From Pochonia chlamydosporia 170 (taxonomy: Eukaryota > Ascomycota > Sordariomycetes > Hypocreales > Clavicipitaceae): a stretch of 64,000 nt of DNA. This document shows, piece after piece, positions 22,525 through 33,418 of the stretch (positions are counted from its first letter, which is position 1; every line of letters begins with the position of its first letter). Location of the stretch: NCBI RefSeq assembly GCF_001653235.2, contig NC_035794.1, positions 3,844,001 through 3,908,000 on the forward strand. The letters are read 5' to 3'. The notes under the pieces are model-generated. The model saw only the letters and a list, made by a program, of their open reading frames with translations, was not told where the DNA came from and ran no database searches. The translations under genes and the position numbers were made by a program.

Positions 22525-23211
22525 TTACACAAATTTCACCTTTCCAAAGTAACTTGTAATATGGAATTCTGCCTTGTTTGGGACACTCCACGCACCAAGG
22601 TCTTGGTTAGGATACGTCTGAGAACTAACCACAGTTCGGAAGAAGTTCATCCTCCACTCTGTACCTTTTGCCCTGCCCGTGTCGATATTAAACAAGCCCA
22701 GAGGTATCTTGACATCGCTGACCCATAGCTGCTTTGGCTTAACAAGCTTAGTTACAGCACTAAACCCATCGGTACCAGGGTCCAATACAAAGAAGTGGTC
22801 AAAGGGAGCACCATCGGCGCGCACCTTAGAAGGATTATATACAAAGGCCTGGTAGGTGATATTGTTAGGGTTCACCTCAAATTCTAGATACTTCTTCGGG
22901 TTATCCGTGCCCTTATAGATAAAGGCTTCCATAACCTCATACTCCCAGATGTTGGCATTAGTGCTCTGGGACAAATTATAGTAAAAGTTTACCTCGTCGC
23001 GGGCGATAAACCTGATGTCTAGATGAGTATCGGTGTAGCAAAGGTCAACCTCGGTTAGAGGGAAGGGCTTTAGATCAGGGACAGATTTGTTGTATTTAAT
23101 CGTGCCAACGCCGCGAGAGCATGACGGTACATCAACGGAGGGAACTTTGGGCTCGCAGTCGGTTGGTAACGCAGCTAAGGATAGGGTTGCGAACATTAGA
23201 AGAGGAATCAT
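22525..23211 (-). CDS. Secreted protein with a CBM9-like (DOMON-fold) carbohydrate-binding domain
   Basis: 228 residues, no introns. The start gives a signal peptide (MIPLLMFATLSLAALPTDC). The rest is one beta-sandwich-like domain with the pattern of the CBM9-like family: LDIRFIARDEVNFYYN, YEVMEAFIYKGTDNPKKYLEFEVNP split by the motif EAFI, FVYNPSK, KIPLGLF, WRMNFFRTV, LGAWSVPNKAEFHITSYFG. Such domains bind sugars or small ligands; no catalytic module is fused. A TATATAAG box is 150 bp upstream (23361-23368). The surrounding DNA is gene-poor and contains coding relics, so the gene sits in an accessory island. Function beyond likely carbohydrate binding is unknown. Confidence 0.7.
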   Translation of the reverse strand: MIPLLMFATLSLAALPTDCEPKVPSVDVPSCSRGVGTIKYNKSVPDLKPFPLTEVDLCYTDTHLDIRFIARDEVNFYYNLSQSTNANIWEYEVMEAFIYKGTDNPKKYLEFEVNPNNITYQAFVYNPSKVRADGAPFDHFFVLDPGTDGFSAVTKLVKPKQLWVSDVKIPLGLFNIDTGRAKGTEWRMNFFRTVVSSQTYPNQDLGAWSVPNKAEFHITSYFGKVKFV

Positions 23212-23655
23212 TTTTGGGGTGGTAACTACACCTCAACCTTAGGATATAAGAAGAGGAGTAAAATTGAGTAAAATAGTTCAGATAAAATCGATGCATATGT
23301 TACTAGCCTTTTTTCTAAGACTCGTGCTAAGGTCCTTCTTGGGGATCTAAGATCCGTGTTTATATAAGTCATAAGAGTGGCCAAGTATATGGTACGAGAT
23401 CTAGATTACACCATCGGTTAGCGTATTTTGTGGTTTACCAGCGTTGCCTCCTTGGTATGGTCAAATGCCCTATGCCATCACGGCAGCAGTAGGATGATGT
23501 GTCTCAAGGTAATTGGGCGTACTTACCATGCAAAGTTTAAAACATGCCGTTTGCCGAGTTGCATCGGCTCTTCAAGGCTATGCTCTATGCAAAAATTCTC
23601 CACTCAAGGGCAATACTTCGTATCGCCAGGAAGAATGCACTGCATAGCCGGTTAG

Positions 23656-23910
23656 CTACCACGCCACTCCGCAGAGTTTAATGAGGCTCCAAATGATGCG
23701 TTTAGCACCGAATCGGCGGTTCGGGTCAACAAGGCCTCGACGACGAAGTATCAATGCAAGAGTGTGTAGTGTTATAACTATCACTGCGTTAGATAATATT
23801 GCGTCCGCATCACAAAGTCTTTGTCTTACCACCTCCTCTGCCGGCCTCCCGTTCAGGCCTCTGGCTAGGTACTCGGAGGCTTCACTGCGATTTATATCGA
23901 GCAGGGCACT
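23656..23910 (-). pseudogene. Unassigned coding relic
   Basis: An 85-codon open stretch, TAA before it and TAG after it, with strongly protein-like content: SEASEYLARGLNGRP, VVRQRLCDADAIL and LILRRRGLVDPNRRFGAK. No ATG opens it and no family is recognised. It reads as the last exon or a fragment of a lost gene. Confidence 0.35.
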
Positions 23911-25692
23911 TTAGTACATCTTGCTTGCAAGCGACACTCGGTGTATAGCTGGTAAACTTACTTAGATACATGTCCTAAATAACGTAGGGGTATGGTGATC
24001 TATTGGCCTCCAATATGCTGCAAAGGAGCGAGAAGTTGCTCTCTCGCAAGATCAAACCGACCGCCCTGTTATATGGTCTCCCACGCAGTCTATCGTCTTG
24101 CTGGACTATACCCCCATTAGCCATCTACTAGACTCCTGGCCGCTATTTGAGGACATTGCAGTCTGCCTGCGGTTATCTTGGCCGTCTATGGCCGAGGACT
24201 TCCAAACTTTGGCACCATAAGTATTATGGAGATGCATTATTTCGAGGATGTTAGGAGGGTGTGTGGGATCTCTATTAGCCCGAAATTGTATCTGATTCGA
24301 GGACAAGCTATTGCAGGCACGACATTGAACTCCTCTTTTATTATACATGCTCAGGTGGATGCAGTTGGAGCAAAACGCATGACTGTAGGCATGAAGACTG
24401 GTGTTGCATAGTAGTTAATAACTGCATCCGTTTTTCGCAACGGTAAGTATCCTACATTGTGTCGACAAGCATTCGATCACATAGGACGCATTGAATAGGC
24501 TGTAAGCCTTAAGGTGTTGATTTCTTGCAAACCCCCTTTTCTAAGTCCATGCAGGATACGCTCCTTAGCTCTGACATTATTTCTGACGGAATTAGACTTG
24601 ATTTGGGTAGTATATGATAGAAAGGAATGCCTGCATCAACGTAATCTGCAAATGAGATTCAATGAGGAACGGGGAGAGTTTTAAGACTTGATGCGGTTTT
24701 GCGTTGCGGTTTACAGTAAGAGTCTGATCAAACACTAGCTCCAGTACTATTAGCCAACAATCTCAGTGCGGTTCTAGAATCAGCAATATCACCTCATGCG
24801 AGAGGGTTGGGCGCAAATTGAAATACACGATGCGATGCGTTATAGCGAAAACTCTGACCATGACTGTACCATGTATGATGGGTATTGTAGAATTTTTTCC
24901 ACTTCTGCCGCAGCAGAGATCCTACCTCCACGCCTGCCATTCGGAGCCGAGTGCCTTGTATAGATCCCATAGCTGCAGGGGAGAACCCTTGCGCAGTTAG
25001 TTCGACTGGACGTCGGGTCCTACGACTGTCTAACCAAAATTCTCCCGTACTCGCAAACCTTGGGGCTACTCCGAGCTGAATTCCATTACATGCTTTAACA
25101 CCGGTGATTTGACTCTCTGTATAATAGGCAGCTCCAGCGGGCATGCCAGTAAACTGTCGGACAATACTTTGACCGTCTTGAATTGCCGAGAGGAATCCGT
25201 CTATTCTCTTTTGTGAGGGAGACGTGATATAATCTTGCGACCCTAAATAGGGAGCTGAGTCACCCGGAAGCCCAGAAATAACATTAATTCCGCTGCTGAG
25301 CACTCGGACTGCGTGATGTGGATTATTATGATGCCTCTGACATGCTTGTGGTAACGGATATGAAACCAAGTACACTACCAGAAATGCGGCCGTCTTGTGA
25401 TTCTATGATACTTCAAGTACCAACTGGTCCATTTTCACAGGGTCAAGGGGTCATGGCATCGCACAGTTCACGAACAGACAATTTCTGTATTGAACAACAA
25501 GAGAAACCCCATTCATAGACTTCTCAATGATGAAAGGTGAACAGCTATGTGCATTCATTGCTCAATATCATACTCATATCAACCCTATCCTATATATTTT
25601 TCACCCCATGCACCTTTTCCCTTGTCCGGAACCAACTCCTTTCATCTCAACGACCCGAACAATCCCATATCTCGGAACACTAGATCATCAAC
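23911..25692. other. Gene-poor accessory stretch
   Basis: Apart from the open frame at 24794-25375 I see no gene. The minus-strand frame at 24106-24348 and the plus-strand frame at 24178-24411 overlap and neither has family features. No transposase or reverse transcriptase motif was found. Confidence 0.4.
24794..25375 (-). CDS. Hypothetical protein, unrecognised
   Basis: A 193-codon open frame. No signal peptide, membrane segment or known motif. The middle (QDYITSPSQKRIDGFLSAI, MPAGAAYYTESQITGVKAC) looks like a folded domain, whereas the C-terminal 60 residues are rich in Arg, His and Tyr and may be out of frame. It could be part of a longer spliced gene or a decayed one. No neighbour suggests a role. 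Confidence 0.35.
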   Translation of the reverse strand: MYLVSYPLPQACQRHHNNPHHAVRVLSSGINVISGLPGDSAPYLGSQDYITSPSQKRIDGFLSAIQDGQSIVRQFTGMPAGAAYYTESQITGVKACNGIQLGVAPRFASTGEFWLDSRRTRRPVELTAQGFSPAAMGSIQGTRLRMAGVEVGSLLRQKWKKFYNTHHTWYSHGQSFRYNASHRVFQFAPNPLA

Positions 25693-26951
25693 ATGGGTGA
25701 CCAGCTTTTCTACAACATTGACCCAGAAGGGGATCTGCTGATTATCCTCCAGGCAGGAAATCGAGGTGATTTCGCCTCTTGGGTCGCTAATCATACGCCA
25801 CCCAAACCAAGCAGCCCAAGAGAAACAGCAGCGTCTCCAAACGGCCAACAACACCATGCAGCGTCCCCTGCAGTTGACAAGACTTCCGTCCGTCAGCCTC
25901 AACTCATGACTCCAGATCCTGTGCCCTTTATCGAGGAGCCAGAAGAGGTACAGTGACAACGTAATCCCAACGCATACAAATACTCACCAGAAAACACTAC
26001 AGATCAAATTCCGCGTCTCATCCAAAGTGCTATCGATGTGCTCGTCCTACTTCAAACTCATGTTTGCGGGTCCATGGATGGAGGCAATGTCGATCCACGC
26101 CGACGGCCTATACCACGTCCATTTCCAGGGCTTCGACCGATGGGCAATGCTCATAGTCTTGAATGCCCTGCACCTTCGCCACCATGAGCTTCCTAAACTC
26201 CCAACGGTTGACACCATTGCCATGGTTTGCGTCATCGTGGATTACTTGCAGTGCCACAACGCGCTCTGCTTCATCTGTGAGCGGTGGTTTCAGAGGGTAC
26301 ACAACGAGTTTGTCCAGCCCAAGACATATGACCGAAGTCTTGTTATCTGGGCTTTCATCGCCTCTGTCTTTCCGGGAACGTCTCTCATCTACAAGCACTT
26401 ACGCCGGGTTGCTGTTCTCACAAGCCGTGGGCCATTTCAAACCCTTGGGCTTCCAATGGCAGAACACAAAGTTGGTAAGCACATGTTGAATTCCGAGCGT
26501 GATAACTCATGGAAAGGTCTGACGTGAAGCAAACTTAGATGAGATTGACAAATATCGAAACGACACTATTGGAAAGATGATATCCACCATTTACGATCTT
26601 GTAAACAGGCTGCTCAACACCAATGGTCTTTGCTCGTTTGAGTGCGGCTCGATGCTCCTCGGAACGTTGATGAGGACCCTCGGCGACAATGGCATGACGC
26701 AAGTACGACCCCAGGAGCCGTACTACGGCATCTCCGTTCAGGGGATTATTTGTGCGGTTGAAGAAGCGGTTGCGCCGTGGAAAGACGCTGTAGCAGCTCC
26801 GGCAAGGGAGCATGCTGGAGGCGTGGTGTGCTATCTTCGAGGCATAAGTGCGACCTGGGAGGATCTTCAACTGTACTCTTGCAACGTGCAGGTGCTTATG
26901 CGCGACATGGAGATGTATAGTTCTCAACTGGAGGAGTTGTTGCAGCAGTGA
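25693..26951 (+). CDS. BTB/POZ-domain protein
   Basis: Exons 25693-25947, 26003-26474 and 26539-26951 join to 379 residues. BTB domains mediate dimerisation and, in many proteins, binding to Cullin-3; the fungal single-domain type is poorly characterised. The BTB fold starts with DPEGDLLIIL (residues 9-18), is interrupted by a Pro/Ser-rich insert of about 50 residues, and continues with IKFRVSSKVLSMCSSYFKLMF, matching the usual F-x-VHK..L...S..F...F core. A helical C-terminal half follows (KPxTYDRSLVIWAFIASVF). No BACK, Kelch or zinc-finger domain. All three joins preserve frame. Confidence 0.82.
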
Positions 26952-28104
26952 TGAAGAGTGTGGTGCTGCTTACGATGGGAGAAGCTTAGACGGTCAGTAT
27001 GGGATGCGACAAGCGTGTATCGAGGTGTAGGAAAAGCAGATGAGATGGGTAGATAGTACAGGTACTAGAGAAGTCAGATTTAATGTCAGAACAACAGTAG
27101 AGCGCAAGCATGAGAATTGGCCAGATGATAGAGAGACGAAAACCCACAATCAGCAACCAACCACACTTACGTCTAAGCTAGACGGCCTGAAGAAAATGAT
27201 GACGCTATTACTAGAGTCAAACAGTTCCAAGAGCTAGTAAGTTGTCCGTCCCGGCCAGCGCGACACATGGACTGAACAGAATACAGACCCCCGAGTGTGA
27301 ACAGGGTCATCGTAATTGAGTCATGATGGCAACAAGCCATCATGTCCTGTTCAAGCCATTCTAGCTTGAGGGCTTCAGGACGAAGAATGTCACACAAAAA
27401 GGTGTCCTTGCAGGAGGTATCGATGCCTTGTATCCAGACACCTTTGATTAAGTATTTGAAGGGTATCCATAGTAGAATCCAATACGGAGAGTCCGGATGC
27501 ATGGAAGCACTTGACCTGCCTGTAGGACGAGGCGAGGGTGGTACAACAAATAAATTCTGCAATTCTACCAACCAAATCAGACAAAAAGTTCTTGTAGTAC
27601 GAATTGACTCGTGATACTAATTGCACAAGTTGTGCATTGTTACATTGCAGGCGATTGCGGTTGCAGCAACACCTGGACATTGTGAAGTCAAGTCTTATTC
27701 ACATCACAATCTCACCCGAGCTTCCTTCTCCGCACAACTGTCCTCAAGCAACAACCGTTCAAAAATCTACAATTGCAACCAACTCGATTAACAGACGCAA
27801 AAGGACCGCGACTTACCCTTTATAATCCCGACCTGCAGTAGTCGCTATCCTGTCCCCTCCCAAAGACGGCACAATTGTCAAATGCGGTTCGTGGTGCAAC
27901 GTCAAGTGAGATTTGCCCCCCCCCACGCCAAGGTCTCATAACTCTGGTGATTGATGAGGGCACGCGACGGCGCCTCCCGGGTCGATCAATTTAGTTTCTT
28001 CATCCTTCAATGTTCTTAAAAGGCGTTATTTCTTACGACACTAGCGCATCGAGGACGACCTACGAACAGTGGTGGTGATGTGAACCTGCGACAGACGAAT
28101 CATC
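26952..28104. other. Intergenic spacer
   Basis: Downstream of the BTB gene and upstream of the amidase-fold gene. A 132-codon minus-strand frame at 27173-27571 shows no family features. No repeat longer than a C8 run (about 27918) seen. Confidence 0.5.
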
Positions 28105-30436
28105 ATGGAACTCAAGGCGGTTCTCACCACAGTCATTTCAGGATCTCAATACCTCGTGCATCCGCAGGTGCTCGTAAGCCAAAACCTGCCCTTGAGAATT
28201 TATAGCCATCTTCTCACGATAACCTCATTTCAACGCTAACACGCTCCCAGGGCAAAATCCAAGAAACCATAAAACCGGACGTCATTCTACCCGTAACCGT
28301 CCTAGAGCCAGAGCAGCTGTACAACCACCTTGAGGGAACCCTTCGCTTGTTTGACTTTTACGACGATGTCTTCACCCCCGAGTTTGGTAGTATCCTGATT
28401 GAGAAGCCCGGTGGCAACTCCGGCGTATCTGTCGCATCTGTAGGGAACGGCAAATATGTGATGCATCTCCGCAATGACACCGTTACTACAAAGCGTTCAG
28501 TGTCGGACTTACCCGCTGGCCCGTATATTCTGCATGGCCCAAACGTCCATCAGGCATGGAAGATATACAATGATACATTGGATGCGTTTGCGTTTGGCGT
28601 TTATCCCGAAAATGTAGATGAGATTGATGGGTGTGTATCGCATAGGCACTTCAACTGGGTTGTATCCCCTCACTGACATTGGCAAAAGATTTCAGCTTCT
28701 TCAACTCCCTCCTGATAGTGGAATCAACTACACGGCCATTCCTGTGCCCTCAAAGTTGTACAGCACTGTTCCTCCCGAGAGAGCTCCTCTCAAAGGTTAT
28801 CGATTCGCCATTCCAGACTCCATGTCCCTCAAGGGGATTCCCACAACATTCTCAAGTCACGCCTGGAGTGGCCTACACAATGACACTGCCGACTCGACTG
28901 CCGCATTCGCCAAGCGACTCATAGAGCTTGGTGCCACGATAGTTGGCAAGACCAAGTCCTCACAGTTTGGTTCTGGTAGGGAGTGGGCAGACGTGATTGC
29001 GCCAAAGAACCCCAGAGAGGACGGACATCAGGATCCCGCAGGTGGTGCAACGGGTGCAGCCAGTTCTCTAGCAGGCTATGACTGGCTTAGAGCAGCGACT
29101 GGACTAGATGGTAGGTTTTTTCCCTGCAATAGTTGTCTCTTGTTTCAAGTTGTTGATGAGCATGTAGCGATCGGGCAGGTGTTTGATCCAGCAGCCGCCC
29201 AAGGTTTATTCGCCCTTCGAACATCCTCTGGATTATTGCCCCTAGATGGCACCCAGACTAGTTCAAGGTAATTCCACCCATACTATGCAACGCTGTTTCT
29301 CGTCACTAACTACTCCGCAGCAAATCAGACAGCATCGGCATCTTTGGCACAGATCTCTCAGGCCTGTTCCACGACGCCGTTGCCATTGTGCATAAGTCCC
29401 TGGCCAGCCCTCCAATTTCCTACCCCAAAAGAATAGTCTACGCGACAGACCTTTCAGATCCAAACGAACCGCATAAGAACGAGCAAGGGCAATTCCTTGC
29501 CGCTGTAGAAGCGTTCCTTGGAGTAAAGTCAAAGAGCATCAGTTTAACAAAGACTTGGGCATCGAAACCTCCTCCTGAAGCAAAGGGCCAAAGCCTACAG
29601 AACTATATAAAAGACGTAAGTGGCTTATTTACAATAATCTCATCATCAGAACCTCTAAACGATGTACTAGGCACCTTTTTTGTCATTCTGTTACGAATTC
29701 TACCACCAATACGATACATTTCGAGGGGACTACCACACAAAATTTGGCAGGGAACCTACTACAGAACCTACCGTCAAATACAGGTGGTGCGTCGGACTTT
29801 CTATACCAGACATCACGTTTGACTGCTAACGCTACAAAGGGACCTGGGCCAAAAGGTCACAAAACAAGAGTACGACGAGTATCAAGCCCGCCTCCGCGTC
29901 TTCCAGAAATGGTTCGACAACGCCATCATGCCCACCAACGAAAAGGGAGACACCATCATCGTCGCACCTTACCCAAGCAACGCTCCCATCTACCAAGCGC
30001 CGTAAGTTTCTAGCCTCCAACTCATCGCCAACCTAACAACTCGCACAGCAAACCGAGCAACATCAATGGCATCACTGCCGATGTCCTCGCCTCTGTCCTC
30101 GGCACCCCTCAAATTCTAACACCATGTAAGTTCTCCCACATTGATGGCCATTGCCCCGCTGACAGAGTAGTTGCCCAATTCCAATACGAATCTAAGCGTA
30201 GCGGACAGACCGAATATCACCCCATTTACAGCACCATCCTCGGCCCCAAGGGAAGCGATACCATGCTCGTGAAACTGGTGGAAGCGACGTTTCAGCAAGC
30301 GCAGTGGCGCACAAAGGTCGATACCGGGAGGTTTACCTTCCCTCCATCGCAGAATGCTCGAAAGGTAGATGATAAGCCGGTGAGAGGGTCCCCTGATTCA
30401 CTGCAGGAAGCTCAAGTAGAGATTGGGGAATTGTGA
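28105..30436 (+). CDS. Amidase-signature fold protein lacking both catalytic serines
   Basis: Nine exons (28105-28173, 28251-28630, 28689-29110, 29168-29267, 29321-29615, 29671-29786, 29840-30001, 30049-30125, 30168-30436) join to exactly 630 codons with no stop. Residues about 1-150 form an N-terminal domain like that of fungal Arp1-type amidases; the rest is the amidase-signature domain (KGYRFAIPDSM, ELGATIVGKTKSSQF, AGYDWLRAATGLD, PAAAQGLFALR, TEYHPI). Active members use a Lys, cis-Ser, Ser triad. Lys237 is kept, but the GSS motif is G268-G269-A270 and the nucleophile position in the GxDxxGS motif is Gln294. The protein is therefore predicted not to hydrolyse amides by the usual mechanism. 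Intact frame and splice sites argue against a pseudogene. A role in binding or regulation is inference. Confidence 0.8.
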
Positions 30437-30707
30437 GTCATAAGATGGTTCAGGCGATGTCACCGTGGAGTTTGTTTTTCTACAGACTATAGCCAAAGCG
30501 TTTGTCGACATCCAAGAGAAAAGGAACATCACAATATACAACGATATATCCAGATATGCGGCACCCCTCCCCAGCCAAATCCTTTATCTCTCACAATAGA
30601 CCAGCACGTTTGCAAGTAGCATCCGTAACTTTATATTGGAAACAAATGAGGCTTACGCCCGTCACAACTTCCAGACCCCCGATTTAACAACATGTGAACA
30701 AAATTCT

Positions 30708-31763
30708 TCAACCCGTAACCCCCCTTTCCAGAATAACCCATTCATCCCTCTCACTATCCAGCGTACACAGTGCATCCAGCGGCACCGTCAGCATCGGATC
30801 CGTATGTCCCACATCCACGCCCGCCAATATCGGAAACTCATAACCCTCCGTAAGCTCAAGCACCATCTTCTCCCACTCAGCCGTCTGTTCAGCCGTGTGT
30901 CTATACGGCCTACCGAGCACCAAACCCGTAATGTCATCCCAGACGCCCCGAGTTCCAAGGTCAGCCAAGTTCCAGCGCACCAGCTCCAACGGCCAGGGGC
31001 TACTCGGCTCCATTCCCTCAGGAAGTTCGAGCAGCAGGATGCGGCCCTTGTACGAGACTTGCCAGGGAGTGCCGAAGAGCTGCAAAAGACTGGGCAAGCA
31101 GCCTCCAAAGATGCGGCCCTCAGCATGGCCAGGACGAAGCCACTTCCAGCCCTGGGAGGGCTCTGTTTTCCGTGCACGCAGGTTATCCGGTTCGCTGGAC
31201 CAATCTAGAAACTCATCCGTGTACGCGGCTGCTCTGGGCAACTTTCCAACTGGCTCGGAGGCAGCTGACTCTGCATCTGCAAGTAGGACCCTCGTGAAAT
31301 GATCCCATGTAAACTCCAGAGGGTTGGGGAACTCGCCCAACTGAGTGATGGCAGACGGTCCATAGAATGTGCGTAGTTCGGCACCAGCAAACAGCGCGTA
31401 ATGCAGCAGAGTAATGTCAGAACTTCCAATGAAAATTTTGGGCTTTGAGCGAATCAACTCGTAGTCAAGGTGCGGTATGATTTCATTCGCAGTCAGTCCG
31501 CCGATGGCGCAAACAATCGCCTTGACCGCATCGTCTCGGAAGGCGTCGTGTATTTCTTCCACGCGAGTCTTGACTGCTGCTCTGAAGGAATCTGTAGGAA
31601 TTTCATGACTGTATATCTCGCGTACTTTAAAGCCCTGGCCTTCGAGGAATGCGCGGGCACGGGCAATGCGCAGAGGGAAGATATGGTTGATGCGGGCAGA
31701 GGGTGCAACAAAGGCGATGGTATCGCCGCGCCGTAGGGCAGGTGGTGTAATTGAGGTGGCCAT
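30708..31763 (-). CDS. S66-family LD-carboxypeptidase / MccF-like serine peptidase
   Basis: 351 residues, no introns, no signal peptide. Family S66 uses a Ser-Glu-His triad; bacterial members trim LD-bonds of murein tetrapeptides or, as MccF, cleave microcin C-type peptide-nucleotide antibiotics. Here the nucleophile is Ser115 in IGSSDIT, the Glu lies in LLLELPEG, and His320 in VGHTDP is followed by the conserved LTVPLD. RGDTIAFVAPSA at the start and GRIFGGCLPSLLQLFGTPW in the middle are also typical. Fungi lack murein, so a role in detoxifying bacterial peptides or in an amide-cleaving side reaction is inferred. It is convergent with the amidase-fold gene (272 bp between stops). Confidence 0.88.
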   Translation of the reverse strand: MATSITPPALRRGDTIAFVAPSARINHIFPLRIARARAFLEGQGFKVREIYSHEIPTDSFRAAVKTRVEEIHDAFRDDAVKAIVCAIGGLTANEIIPHLDYELIRSKPKIFIGSSDITLLHYALFAGAELRTFYGPSAITQLGEFPNPLEFTWDHFTRVLLADAESAASEPVGKLPRAAAYTDEFLDWSSEPDNLRARKTEPSQGWKWLRPGHAEGRIFGGCLPSLLQLFGTPWQVSYKGRILLLELPEGMEPSSPWPLELVRWNLADLGTRGVWDDITGLVLGRPYRHTAEQTAEWEKMVLELTEGYEFPILAGVDVGHTDPMLTVPLDALCTLDSERDEWVILERGVTG

Positions 31764-32499
31764 GATGATGGTGCAATGCGAGAGAGGTAAAATATTCCAC
31801 GGTTTGATGAGTGAAGTAACTTGTCTTATACCATTGTGCAGTTATGGTGAGTCATTCGAGGTGAAGCGTTATCGCGGTTTCGCATCTTCGTGTTGCGCAA
31901 CAGCTTCCATAAATGGCAAGTGTGAGAAGTGTCAGCTGGCAAAGCTTAAGGGGAAGACTCAGTAAGTAAGCCGTCATCGCAAAAGCATTATTTCCAGCGT
32001 TTTCTGGCAATTTTTGGCAGTGTCATTCTTCCAAGTAAATTTGCATGATGAGACATGTACAAAAGTTTGCTTGACCGAGACTGCAAACCACACATATCGT
32101 CGTGTTGACTCGTCGCAACTAACTGTCTGGTAGTTTCTGTAACCCTAACCTTATCACATCCCAAACTCTTGAGTGTTGCGGAGTGGTACGTGCAAGGAAT
32201 TGTCCTAGATGAGAGTGAAGCGGGGGAAAAAAAAAAAAAAAAACATTATTAAATATCGCAGACGCATCTTTACTGTCAAAGGTTCTTTAACAAATCCTAC
32301 CAAAGTCATTGAACCATCAACCGTCAGCGTCATACATGCCCACCAAACGCCAAAGCCACAGTGGGCGTCTTTCATCACTGCCGACTCCACATCCCGCTCC
32401 AACTAACAAACGTGGGGTCCATCAAAAAAATCATCCAAACCGCACGCAGACTTCCATGCCAACACCACACATCAAACATCACCACAATCGTCACACACA
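31764..32499. other. Divergent spacer between S66 peptidase and ALB1
   Basis: Contains a 17-nt A run at 32227-32243 and, from about 32380, a pyrimidine/CA-rich leader of ALB1. No gene seen. Confidence 0.5.
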
Positions 32500-33070
32500 A
32501 TGGCCAAAAACAAAGGTACACCCAACTCCTCCATTTCCTCCAGTGCTTACTAACAACCACAACCCAGGACCGTCAAAACACTCCCGCGCCGCCCGCCGCG
32601 CCACCTCCCCCTCCATCGACACCGACAAGTCTCTCAAGGACATCCCCCTCCCCAAACGCAACTCCGAAAGCACATTCCGCCCGTCAGTCCTAGCAGTCCA
32701 CCGCTCCGCAGGCGTTTCTAAAAAGAGCAAACCGGTGCGCAAGTCCCGAATGACTAGCAAAATGCGGAGACGACATGAAAAGGGTCTGGAGATGGCAGAG
32801 GCGATCACCGAGCGGACGGGACTGAAGATTGAGAAGAGTATTGGGCGGGCGAAGAATGTGCAGAGGAGGAGTAGGAACTGGGAGGATATCAATAAGGATG
32901 CTGCTACGGGAGAGGAGGAGGAGCAACAGACTGGGGGGAGTCGGTTTGGCGGTTTGATGGAGGAAGATGGGGAGGATGATTGGGAGGATGAGGGGGACGG
33001 GTTTGATCCTGCGAATCCGGCGGCTAGCAAGGCTGTGGCTGTGGAGGAGGAGGAAGATGAGATTTTGTGA
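32500..33070 (+). CDS. ALB1: Ribosome biogenesis protein Alb1
   Basis: Small nuclear protein that, in yeast, pairs with Arx1 on pre-60S ribosomal particles. The first exon is only 16 nt (32500-32515, coding MAKNK and one base); the intron, with a CTAAC branch point, ends at 32567 and exon 2 runs 32568-33070, giving 172 residues, close to yeast Alb1. Family marks: KxGPSKHSRAARRATSPSID at the N-terminus, a very basic middle (KPVRKSRMTSKMRRRHEKG) and an acidic C-terminal tail (EEDGEDDWEDEGDGFDP). Without the tiny first exon the start would be missed, because the nearest upstream in-frame ATG lies in non-conserved sequence. Confidence 0.88.
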
Positions 33071-33418
33071 GGCTTTATACGGGCTGGTTGTTTTCCCGGG
33101 GGATATGGGACAACATGGGTTTATTTCAGTTGGTTTGGTCTGGCGTTGGGTACACAAAAGTGATGAAGGGCTTCATGACACGATATAGACGGTTTCTATT
33201 TAGCCGACTTACGAATATACCGCTATGCTACATGCCTGGGAGTGTCAAGTATTAACCAGTTCAGAGTTGTTGCACATCACGTAGATGTGTACTGTATATT
33301 GTGATATTTAGTGAAAACTTGAAAGTGCGCAAATCGTTTGGCCGAAAACCACATGCCATACCTCACACTATGCCAACATTCAAACCCCCGTCCATCTCAA
33401 ATCCGCACAATGCAGAAT
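33071..33418. other. Short convergent spacer
   Basis: Shared 3' region of ALB1 and the IF3 gene. No features seen. Confidence 0.5.

Noticed and set aside
32491..33030. A 179-codon minus-strand ORF
   Set aside because: It lies antisense to ALB1, whose sense frame matches a known family; its Ser/Leu/Arg-rich content mirrors the charged sense protein.
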